Source of the DNA: Trileptium ribeirensis
Lineage: Eukaryota; Nematoda; Enoplea; Enoplida; Thoracostomopsidae
Assembly: GCA_030248225.1 (NCBI GenBank)
Contig: JASANE010004949.1
Span: 62,001-126,000 of the forward strand
Direction of reading: 5' to 3'
DNA length: 64,000 nucleotides
Every line of letters begins with the position of its first letter. Within the stretch, counting starts at the first letter, position 1. The notes under the pieces were generated by a model. The model saw only the letters and a list, made by a program, of their open reading frames with translations, searched no databases and was not told the DNA's origin. This document shows, in pieces, positions 48,201 to 60,200 of this stretch. Made by a program: the position numbers and the translations under genes.

Positions 48201-51200
48201 TTCACGTCCAGACGAAATGGTATCCGGACGTATCCGCATTGTTCTAGTGACTGTAAATGTTTTTGGCTGATTGACGCACGCAATAAGGTATAGGTATACA
48301 ATATCCGACAGTGAAGGGGAGGTGGTGTGGCAGGCCTGGTAGATGTTTGAATTGCTCATAGTTGCTAAAATTTTCAAATTCGGCCTTAAAAGGAAATATG
48401 GGTTATGGGGTGGCCGACCCTTACCCGACCCCTACCATCTATGCCTCAAAGTCTTTTTCAGCTGTAAAAATATGGAAAAAAGCTTCATAATTTTCGCAAT
48501 TTATATATGGTTTGAATTATGTAAACAACACTGTCATCTAGTCATAAAACTGTTGTGAGTTCGATAAAGCTAGTGGTTTGACAAGCGCAAAATTTGCATT
48601 TTGTCATTGCGGAAGCTGCGAAATGGTTCCTAAACGATTGTGGTTCAGGCTGGTTAAAACTTGCATTTTTGTCATTGCAGAAGATGTAAATGGTTCTGAA
48701 CGGACAGCGGTTCTGACAGGCACCACGGAACAGATTGCTCGCGCAACGGATATGATTAAAGATCTTGTTGAGCAAGCCGTGGTTAGTTTATAGACTTTAG
48801 CTACTGTGTACTATATTAGTATTATTGCAGTGTTATGTTCTTCGCTTTTATCGATTTGTGGATATAATCCCTTAATTACTTTCTATTATTATGTATCGTA
48901 GAGGTATTTTAGAACTTAAATATAATTTTTACTACTTCACTAAAGTGAAAATCGCTGGTTTCGAAGCTCCTATTTATATCGGAGGCAGATCCCCGATGGC
49001 TGGTACCTAATTTCTCATTTTATTGTGACGACCTGGGAGGCTGATAGCTTGCACTTGGCGGGTTTTCGGACATGAGAAACATATTGCTGGTGTTAGTTTT
49101 GTTCAACTTGTGCGGTATTCACATATAGCATATCGACGTATGATATCGAGAGCTTATTTTATGCGCACGCAAAGTCGTAGGTGTAATATATGTCGTTTCA
49201 TATAGGTAAAGAATATCCTGCAATAATCTGTTCTTATTTTGGTTTTACAGATTAAAGCTGGCGGACTCACTCAACCGGTAGCTAGTCAACCCATGAGTGG
49301 TGGCGGTGGCCCGCGTGAAGAAATATTCTATATGCATGTTCCCGCAACGAAAACTGGTCTTGTTATTGGGCGAGGTGAGTACTCAGCGTGTCACATAATT
49401 TTCGCAAAATAATGCATGGAAGAACAAAATAATGTGCTGAAAATAAACACATCTATAATTTCTTGATGGGATATTACTGGCTTTCTTGGACTTTGAAAAA
49501 ATTCAGCATGCAAATAATCAGAGGTTCTTGACTTGTTGTTTACTTATCTCGGGTTTTTTTCTGCCCATCAGGAATTTGAAAACATCTTCCATCGTGTAAC
49601 TCTGATTAGTCAAGACTTCACGTACTGAATGTGCCTACGATACATTGGGCGTAAACAACCAGTTTTACACCGTTTTCTCCTAGAATTCACCCTGTTGATT
49701 TTAGCTTTTCAGCACCTTGGAAGGTTTGGGTATGGAAGAGCGATGATTAAGATGTGTAGTTTTAGCTGTTGTGAATTATTTGACGCAACTCGTGAGATTA
49801 CTCCTCTCATTCATCAGTATAACACTATGACCTATCTTGTCGCATTAGCTGGAGCGCAGTTTCTGGTTCTGCGGCAGACACAGTAGTTAACTGCAGCGCA
49901 TCTCTGGCCTGTCCACAGCGCTACGAAAAGTGGGTGGAACTTCGCGATGGTTATGTTCATGAAGGTTTACTGCAGTGCGTGCATTTTCAAGCTATAAAAC
50001 GATGTTTTAGTATCATATCAGAAATAGTGGTAATTAATGTTTAAAAGCATTTTTCATACAAAAACATAAAAATTTTTGGGTATAGTTGAACATGAAGCGT
50101 TTTTGGCCGAGCGGGTGGATTGACATGGGAGAAAACCTCGCGAGCATGGGGCCTTTGGAAAGGGGGTGGGGCATCCTCCACTGTGTGGAAAGGCAGGTAT
50201 TTACAAGAATTGCAGGCGTATTGGGCTTTTGTTGAGACAGTTTATTTGGAATTGTACGCAGCAGTAGGTAATGACAGAAATTTATTATAATACGGGCCAT
50301 ATCAAGTTCAGCTCAGAAACTTCAGCTATTAAGTATATTGCCTCAACAAATATCTTTTACTGTGGTAGTATTCCGTGGCTCTATCTATGTAAATTGGCGC
50401 AGTAGTACCGATATAGCAGATGCACACCCAGTGTTTTGGGGCCAACGTGGGGTTGTCGGCCGGGTTCGAGGCCATAACTCTATTGTCTCGCCAAAATTAA
50501 AGAACTAGAAACATTAACTTGAGAAGCCTTAATTACTCGATGTTTTTGGCTAAATTCTTATGTTTAAGTAAAAATTCGTGGAGTAGCAGCATTTCGAAGG
50601 GTCAAAAATCCCTATTTTTGGATTAGTTGGCGTCACCGTAGCCCAAATTTCGCTGTAAGCTCTTATTTCAAGCCCTTAAATAAAAATCTTAGTAAGGCAA
50701 ATTGATGTTCATGTGGCAGATACTAGATCGGGGAAGGTTAAATATATTTTTCGGATAGCCTAACTGTGATTTTGGCTCTTCATTCCCCCAAAATAAACGA
50801 ATTTACTCCCAAAATGGCCGGATTTCTCTGTCATTGTGTTTGAAGCACTTAAATTAATTTTGGCTGGGCAAATTGGTGTTTAGGTGACAGCTGCTAGGTC
50901 ATGGAGGGTCATGTATATTCTTAAATAACCTAATTATGGTTTTGGCTCTTCTACACCCCAAAATTACACCCGAAATGGCCAAATTTCTCTGTCATTGTGT
51001 TTGAAGCACTTAAATTAATTTTGGCTTTGTAAATTATTGGTGTCTAGGTTACAGATACGAGGGAAGGTCAAGTATATTTTTTGGATAGCCTAATTATGGT
51101 GTTGGCTCTTCTATCTCCCAAAAAATACGCAAGTTCCTAAAAATTTCGCTATCAGCTCGTGTTTGAAGCGCTTGAATTGATATAGGATTTAATTGTCGTA

Positions 51201-54200
51201 AAAGCCGACTTCATTGTGCTTACAAACTGCAAAATACACACGAGACATCATCAAATCATCGTCAAATCACTGGAAAACACTATTATAACTGTGCTGCTGC
51301 TCTCATCAAACAACTGTCACCGAAGATAAACCTGTTTAAAATTTGTAATGTACAGTGAATCTTGGCGAAGAATGGGCTTCTTAGCTATGCAGTATTTATC
51401 TAGAAAGTAATTAGGTTTTATTTTTAGCTAGTGAAAACAGTTATTAATAGCAGGATTCCCGTTTAGCGCTGGACATTGTGTTAAAAAATAAGTTATGGGT
51501 GTGTCCGTCTTAGATGGACACAGCTTGGTTGTTTATCAAGCAAGTTCACGGCGTTCGTGCGTATATGTGTTATTTTATTTTATGTACATGGATACGATTT
51601 GCTACAATAAGTCATGTTGCTTTGATCTCGGCCAACGTTTTGCGATTTAACGTCATTATTTACTGACTGACTGACACTTGAAACTATAAATTTGGCTCTT
51701 TTAATTTAAACTAGCTAAATTTTTATATTTGATGACCTAACCTTTCCATTTTGGCTATTCCAGCCAACAATGTCAAATTATTTTAGTTTTCCAAGAAAAA
51801 ATGACATATACTTGTAGGGAAAAATGTCCTTTACGGTAATGTGACAAGAAACTCCGAAACTTTTATCGGAAAAAAATGCGAAACAAGATTTGTCGCTGTA
51901 AAATTCTGTTACACTAACTGTGGCTTCTCCGAGAGAAGCCACGAAACCATTTTGTCAAGGCTTCCCGAGAAAACATATAGTGCTACAGCTCTCAAAAAGG
52001 TTTTGAAATAGGTTTTTGGACCTAGTTGCCCAGCAATTTAGGTTTACATGGATGATGTTGGTATCAATCGATAGGTCTCGTAGAAAGGACTTGAACTACG
52101 GGATCCGGTTACCCGTGTCTGAGATACCGGAAAGCTGTAGATTTCGATTGGTTTGAGAACTCTACTGATTTTGTGAAAACCTGCGTGTAGTGAATTATTT
52201 CAAAGTTGTTGTGTATTACGCTCAATAAAAATGACCAAAAGGGTTAGAAAAAATTCCCTAAACGGGAATTGGAAAAAGAAACCCCAGAACATTGTTCAAT
52301 TTTTATAAGTTTGTTATGAAATGAAAACGCTTTTTCAGTCGTAACAGTTCCCTTCGTTATTTCGCTCACACAAATGTCGAAGACAAGCAAAACACTAAAC
52401 CGTTATGGTTTATTGTTCAAAGTATTCGCTCAGACCCTTTCTTATTTCACTCTCTAAAATATCGAAAACAAACAAGGCGCTGAACTCCCCAGCCTGTCTA
52501 CAAGCCGTAAATGAAATTTCATTTTGAAGTGCTGGTTTGCCAACCCGTAACCTAGATGAAATAGGTTGCATCAGAGTACAACATTAAAGCAGAGATTAAA
52601 GTAGAAACCGCAATAGATTGCATACATTTTTCAAAAGAAAGTAGATTTCAGGGCTACATACAGGTTCTCACCGGGTTTATTATATTTACATCCAACATTT
52701 CCTGCATAGTTTATTTCAGTTGAGTACGTTATAAATCCAATACGTTTACTGTGGAATCCGCGACAAAATTGTACTACAGTAAGCGTTAGACTTAACTGTA
52801 GCATTTTGGGCGAGCGAGTTCGCGCCATTGTCGATCTAGCCATGAGAGAGTGACAGTAATTTTTGGCGGGCACCGTACGTTAATGTTAAATCCTCAGACG
52901 ACGTCACACAGAAACAGGTTATTTTAGTGCTTCTGTTTATGTGGTCCCGCAAAGATATCCGGTGGTCCTGAACTTAAAAATGCATTTGTCGGTTAGAATT
53001 CCGGTTGAACATCAAAGTTTCAAGCATAGTAAATGCGTTCCCACAAGACAACTCAGATGAGCAAACAAGTCTAATTGTTTCTCTTATTTCCCAGATTCAC
53101 TACTTTGGTATAACTAATTTGAATGCAGTACTTTGTCACAATTATAGTCTACTTTAGATTGTGTATAATTAAGTGTTTCTGTTCAAAAATAATCAGAATT
53201 GTGAAACAAAGTGCGGTCAAGTGGTTAAAATGCAGTATAGTTTCTTTTCTGAATACAGCAATAATTATTTCTAGAAACACTATTTTGAATAACTAATTTA
53301 CATTTTCGTGCGTTAGTGTTGTGGTTTCTGATTTTAAGTTCACGGATACGCAAACCTAGCTTTTATTTGGCAGTTCGTTTTCAAAATATTCTGTTCAATA
53401 GCAAATCAGGTAGCTTAAAATGAGCTCAAAACGGTGCAGAATGCTTCGTGGACAAAGGTTTTACCCGTTTTATACTATATTTGTTTCAGATTGCGTTACT
53501 CAGTGTGATAAATAATTTCGATCGATCTAAACTTTATTTTTCATTTTGCTAGCTATATGACCTTAACAATTACGTGTCTGGTGGTTTTTGAAACCTGCAC
53601 GAGGCCCTAGCATGATCCACCCAAGCTGTGCTCACAGGCAAACTCCAAAGTGTGTATTATTGGTTGGGTAAAAAACGTTATCCCCCTTTATCCAATTATT
53701 TTCGATCCTTGGTATTATTAAGAGTACATTAGGGAAGAGTATGACACTTCCCTGCACCCACATGTTAGCCCGTGTTTGATGATACGGGCGTTATCGGCCT
53801 GACCCCCTCGGTTTCTGGGGGTCGAGCTGCACTGACCCAACCATACCCCAACCGCCCAGTTTCTGGGGGGGTAGCTCCAACCCCCCCCCCACAAGAAATT
53901 GGGGGTCCGAGCTACCCCACAAAAACTGGGGGTTAGGTTGAAAACGCCAGTATCATGACACACGGGCTAACATGTGAGTGTAGGGAAGCGTCATATTATT
54001 CCCTAATGCCTTGGAATTATTAAGAACTTGTTCTTTATTGCAACATTGTTAAAATACGTTTCATAATAACGACCTCATGTGATTTTACCTTGTGGTGCTG
54101 ATGTTACTTTATGACTTACACAGTAATTAATATGATTGAGCGGAGCGAGGCGAAGTCCAGCGAAACGTTTGTATTTTCTGTCTGTGACCAAAAAGTCGAT

Positions 54201-57200
54201 GTCCGTCCGTTCGTTCGGTCCGACTGATCTCAAGAACCACTGAACCGATTTTAAAAAATTTTTTTATTTGAAAACCAATCATGTCAGAGTGTGCACCTGA
54301 TATTTGGAATTAAAAAATTTTGAGTGGTTAATTAGTAATTAGCTAATTAGTTAAGCTTATGCAGCTAAAATAGAGAATTTTGCAATATTTGTGTTATTTA
54401 TTGAAATAGAATCGTTTCGATCAAACCATTATAGGGTTTTTGGGTCGAAGAATTCAAATATAATATTTTTACCAATGATAAAGCCCTATGCCCTATGCAA
54501 TGTAGTTATTTGAAGAACATAAAATTGAGTACATTCGTAATGCCACAGCCCAAGCTCCGCTCACAAAATGTAGTTCCGCTACCGACTAGTTATTTTCTGT
54601 CCGGGATTAAAAAGGTCGATGTTCGTCCGTTCGGTCCGAAGGATCTCAAGAACCGCTGAACCGATTTTAAAATTTTTTTGTTTGAAAGCCTATCATGTCA
54701 GAGTGTGCACCTGAGATATTTGGGATTAAAAAATTTTGAGTGGTTAATTAGTAATTAGCTAATTAGTTAAGCTTATGCAGCTAAAATAGAGAATTTTGCA
54801 TTATTTGTGTTATTTATTGAAATAGAATCGTTTCGATCAAACCATTATAGGGTTTTTTGGGTCGAAGAATTCAAATATAATATTTTTACCAATGATAAAG
54901 CCCTATGCTCTATGCAATGTAGTTATTTGAAGAACATAAAATTGAGTACATTCGTAATGCCACAGCCCAAGCTCCGCTCACAAATGTAGTTCCACTACCG
55001 ACTAATGATATTGAATGACCTTTCCCCGCCAAAAATGATTGTCGCTCGCTCGAGACTCGCTGGAAATAAATTTGTTCTAAAAATAGAATTTATTAATTTA
55101 AACGGTTTCGAAATCTTGAGCGGGCAACTCGCTCGAACTTCAACGGTAATTTCTAGCTAGTACTGTATATTAATGGCATACTACCGTTACAGTTTCATGT
55201 CTGTCGTATATTTGGTGTGCTTTCTGTTATACATAGTTGTCTTTGGTATCGAGCATGTTGTGCATGGCAGCGCGTTTGGAGAAGCTAGTTAAAAACTTTT
55301 TGCTTATCCATCATGTATGTACATCGAGAATTAAATTCAATCGAAATTAAAACAAATCTTAATTCTGTATATTTTTGTCTTTTTTGACTTCGCTGTACCT
55401 TATATTAGAAACAGTAATTATGCAGGATGTATAATATAGGATCATTGATATTGTTTACACTAGGTGGCGAAAATATTCGCCAAATTAACACTGAATCGGG
55501 GGCACACGTTGAACTTTCACGAGATCCGCCACCAAACGATATTGAGAAAATTTTTGTGATCAAAGGCAACGCGCAAACGATCCATCACGCCCAACATCTA
55601 ATTCGCATTAAGGTCGGCGACATCCCTCCGGGTACGCCGGTGCCACCGTTCCAGGGCGCTGGTGCGATGAACGGTGCACCACATCAGCATCAACTGCACC
55701 AACAACCGCAGCCGATGCCACATCAAGTTCCACAACCACAAATGGGCGGTTTTCCGGGTCACCCTCAGCATGGAATGCCGGGCCAGCCACAACCGCCACA
55801 AGGATACAATCCGTCGGTGCCTGCCACCTATCCACAAATGGCGCAGCAGCAACAGCCAGCCGTAACGCAGTATCACCCAGCGCAACAGCCACAGCCGGCG
55901 CCGGTCGGTGCGGCTCCAGTGCAACACCAGCCTGGTGCGCCGATGCAAGCTGCGACCGCTGGTGCGCCGGGACAGCACGATCCAAATGCTGCAACATGGG
56001 CAGCATATTATCAGCAGTACTATCAGCAGGTACGCCGGAAATGGTGTCATGAGAATAATTTTTTGACGGACTGGAGAAGTCAAATATTGTCAGATAATTT
56101 CCTGAAAAATTGTAACAACTGTGCTCATGGCTTATCATTAGTCATTAATTACATAGTATATGCAAATAATGCGCAATTTTTCCTAAATACTACGTATGTA
56201 ATAAATGAGTAATGATCACTGGCGATAGAATTGTCAAAATTTTATAGATTTTGTCAGATATTTTTCGAAAAAATTCGTTGCATAGTAGTCATTCATAAGT
56301 ATAAGCAAATAGTGCGCACAATTTTCTAAATGCCATGTAACGTATGACCACTGATAAGCGTTAGAAAGTGTTATCATAAGTTTAGAAATGTTTCCCGAAA
56401 AAAATCCGTAGCAACTCTATTGACGCTTATCGTAAAGGATTTGTCGTGGCCACAGTTTTGAATATATCAGTATATTATAATTGAATGTGTTTATCTGCTG
56501 GCTAGTCCAAACCTCAGAAATTATAGCGGGGGCCCCCGGCTCCCCTGCCGGAGGGTGCCGAACCAATTTTTGTCGGATTTTGTCGCTTTTATACATTTAT
56601 CTTTCTCAGCGGGGGGGAGGGCTTTTAGCCGGGGGTTGGTGCTCCCGTTTTGCCGGGGGGTAGCCTAAAATGCCGCCTCTACTTTGGACTACCCAGATGT
56701 GATATGACCGTTTTTATATATCCCACGTTAGGCCCGTTTTACCTAATTCTACAGCATAGATAACCGCCGAAATAACGCATATCATGCAGTGCATAGACCT
56801 TTTATCCCCGTATAAAATGAACCCAAAATGATCCATAATATATCTCATTGATCTGGCCTGTCCACAACCCTCCGAAACGTAGGTGAGGGGGCTTATTCAT
56901 TCTGAGGGTAAATTTCAAATTGGTGGGACTTTTACTTAAGCATACTAAATATTTCCGTGTACTTTTCCTGCCGTACATGTGTTTTCAAGCTATAAAACGA
57001 GATTTTATCATTAGATATAGTTGTAATTAATGTTTCAACACATTTTTCTTACAAGAAATTTTGAGACTTAAAAATTTTTGGATTTAGTTAAACAGCGGTG
57101 TTCGGCCGGGTGCTGGGACGGACATGTGGAGAACCTCACGAACATGGGGGATTTGGAAAACGGGGTCCCCCTATCCCACGATTGTGGGTATTCCTGAGCG

Positions 57201-60200
57201 GTTGTGGAGATGTGACCATTTTCGCGTATTTCAGGTCTCTTGGGTCTGTTTAAAATCCATTATTATCAATTCCTGCAATATAGGTAATCACCATAATAAC
57301 ATATCACATGCAGCTACCTAAAGCTTTTCCTACTGCTGTAATGATCGTAATGTTGTTAAAATTTTGCTCCCGTTACAGAGAGACATTATTTAACTTATGT
57401 TCATAATGACAAATATATGTCTTGCCGGTTGTCCTTTTTGACACTTAGAAAATTTTGGCCTGTGGCAGAACAAATTAGAAAGGCTTTTCTTTTCGGCGCC
57501 TTGGCTAACTTCGCAACAATACTTTTGGAAGTTTGATTTCAACTATGTGTATATGTAATTGAATATTGATTGCAGCATTTTAGCAAAAATCTCTCTCCTT
57601 GGTGTTATGAATCGGGGTTTTAATTCAGGGGCGGCACCTTTGGCGATGGGTCACAAAATTGGGGCGACACTTTCCCTATTAGGTTATAAATTACGCTGAA
57701 TTGTTGTTGTGTTGTTTAGAATCCAACTTGACTATGCTATAACGTTTCATGGAATTTCAAGGATTTTACGGTCCCGATTTCTAAAACGAAGTCTGTTTTC
57801 ATTTGTTTGGTTATGAATTGCGTTCAGGCCATCAAGAATGGTCTATAGTGTTTTTGGTATGCTGAATACGATGGTTTTGTTATATAGGCCGTGTCACCGA
57901 CGCTTCATATATAGTAGTGCTATATTAGAACGGCAACATTCCTAACCAATGCAGCGTGTTGACTCAGTGCCACTCATTACGCGGGATATTATAGCTAATA
58001 TGCAAAACTCACAACTACCGCTTCACCTGTCTCTCTTAACATACTGAATTAATTAAAAAACAGGTAATTTCGCACTCACGAACACGTGGGCGCCCTCTAA
58101 GTGGTTATATTTAAATAGTACAAAGCCTAACTCGAGACGGTTATTTGAAAATAATCATGTCTGTTAACAAAATTCATAGGAATTTCAAAGCTTTACGGTT
58201 CCTCAGGTTTGTGTATTGTTGGAGGAATGATTGAAAAACGGCGTGGACAATCAATGTTTCAGGAAATAGTGTTGATTTAACTTCGCATAGAATTAGTTGA
58301 CAAAGTTCAGAGTAATAGTAATTAATCAGGTGGCGATGATATCAATTTTTCACATTGAGTCGCTCATGACAGTGAGTCGGTGTTTTGATGTATTTCACCT
58401 GACTTTGCAGTCTCATATACTACCACTGTACTAGAAACCAAGCGGGATTTGCCACCTTCGGATTGCTTTGCCACAATTTTTTGTTAACAACGTTTGTGCC
58501 TTTGCTGGCGATAGCTATTCCACAAGATAATTAAAAACTAATGTATTAAATTTTATTCTAGCATGTTACTGTTTCAACTAAGTATTCTGTTAAAATCGAA
58601 ATTATTAAACCTTCCATCGATAGTATGCACCACACGTTCTGATTACATCTTGCACTGATGCACTGCGTCTGTGAAAAATTGTGATTGAATTCAGTTGCAG
58701 AACTGATAAAATGTGTTGTTCTGTCTGCAGCAGGATAATTTTATTTTATTATATTTTTCAGCATGGTTATGCGTCAGCCGGTCAGCCGCATCCAGGCCAG
58801 CCTGCAGGCGCACCGGCCGGCGGACCTGCTAATCCTTCTGTTTCGGGCGCACCAGCTATGGCACAGCAGCCAGCTGCAACACAGCCGGCAGCTGCTGTTA
58901 CAACAGCGCAAGCTGCCACTTCTAGCCAACCAACGATTAATCCTGTTACTGGTAAACGTCGCTTTTTGAATATTTTGCATTAAACTATGTCGGTGTAATA
59001 ATTGTTCCGCGCATTATATATTCGGCTGTGTTTTGATTCGGCTTTAAGTGGAATCTAAGGGGAGTTACAAATAAAATATTCTGTAAATTTTTTTAAATTC
59101 CTGCTCTATACGGCGTTGGATAGCTGCAATTAGGTTTGAGTTGCTAGTCAATTTATTGCCGCTGAATCGTAAAATTGAATTAATTTTTTCTATTTTTTAC
59201 AGATGTTAAATGATTTATTTTTAACGTAATGTCAAAAATAATTGTTTTATAAGACTTTTTAGGTTTTGGTATTTGTCTTATTAGGCAGAAAGTTTTCCGC
59301 CGCGATTGATTTAGTGCAGATTGTTTTTGTAGAATGTGAGGCTCGCATGATCAACGCATGTTTTATTATTTTAAATATCACATGAAAGCATAATCATACT
59401 GTTGTTCAGAACTTAGTGAAACGTAGTGGAGATTATGTGTTGCGGGGGTGAAATCTTTTAAATTCCGCCTGTGTGTGCCTCTTTTTTGTTTTTCGATTAC
59501 GGCTCCGGTTCTGGAGTTATGGGGTTTGAGGTATGGTGCTCCAATGGTTCCTCGACTCAAAATTTGAAAATTTGTTCTGACGTCCTGGGCGGATGAAAAG
59601 TTTCACTTGGGGGTTTTCGGGCATGGGAAACTCGTTGCTTGTGTTGCTTTTGTTGTGTGACTTATGGTTCCTTGGGTACAGGGGTATGACGCCTTATGGT
59701 TCGGGGTCAGGGGTCAAAATGAGGGTTTTTCACCCTATTTTAGTACCCTTCACGAAAGCAAGGTTATTTTATCTTAACTTTCGAATTCTGTTCTCTGCTT
59801 GGTTATATTTCATAGTAAAATGATAAATGCCGATGCATCTTTTTTGTTTTGCGATTACGGCTCCGGTTCTAGAGTTATGGGGTTTGAGGCATGGTGCCCC
59901 AATGGTTCCTCGACTCAAAATTTGAAAATTTGTTCTGATGCCTTGGTCGTCTGAAAAGTTTCACTTGGGGGTTTTCGGGCATGGTAAACTCATTGCCGGA
60001 GTTGCTTATGCTCTGTGACCCATGGTTCCTTGGGTACGGGGGTATGACGCCCCACGGTTCGGGATCAGAGGTCAAAATGAGGGTTTTCATCCCATTTTAG
60101 TACCCTTCACGGAAGCATGGTTATTTTTATCTTAACTTTCGAATTTTTTTTCTCTGGTTGGTTTTGTTTCATAGTAACATCATAAATGCCGATGCCTCTT

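Larger units (their letters stand above)
43411..48680 (+). other. FUBP intron (5.3 kb)
   Basis: The first 2.6 kb is a composite inverted structure of tandem units with a MITE-1 nested between the arms (43525-45980). About 46130-46270 is very A/T-rich. About 46300-47640 is more G/C-rich, non-repetitive in this window, with no open frame; an LTR-like origin is possible but unsupported. 48087-48237 is a CpG-rich minisatellite. Confidence 0.7.
49375..55463 (+). other. FUBP intron (6.1 kb)
   Basis: Inside KH4. It contains a MITE-1 copy c (49905-50197), a 160-bp tandem array (50640-51190), a MITE-2 remnant (52811-52878), a MITE type 5 (53729-54006), a 417-bp tandem duplication (54180-55010) and MITE-2 copy b (55025-55168). 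About 51200-52800 has no recognised repeat. Confidence 0.8.
56030..58761 (+). other. FUBP intron (2.7 kb)
   Basis: It contains a MITE-1 copy d (56853-57185) set in degraded tandem-unit sequence (56690-56850 and 57185-57330), and an R1 fragment (57600-57905). About 56490-56660 has G/C runs with a duplicated 'gggggc...gctcccc..gccggggg' pattern. Flanking exons join in phase 0. Confidence 0.7.

Noticed and set aside
55598..56138. Antisense open frames of 161 and 176 codons over FUBP exon 10
   Set aside because: They mirror the G/C-rich, Gln/Pro-coding exon on the + strand. They have no family resemblance and no splice context.
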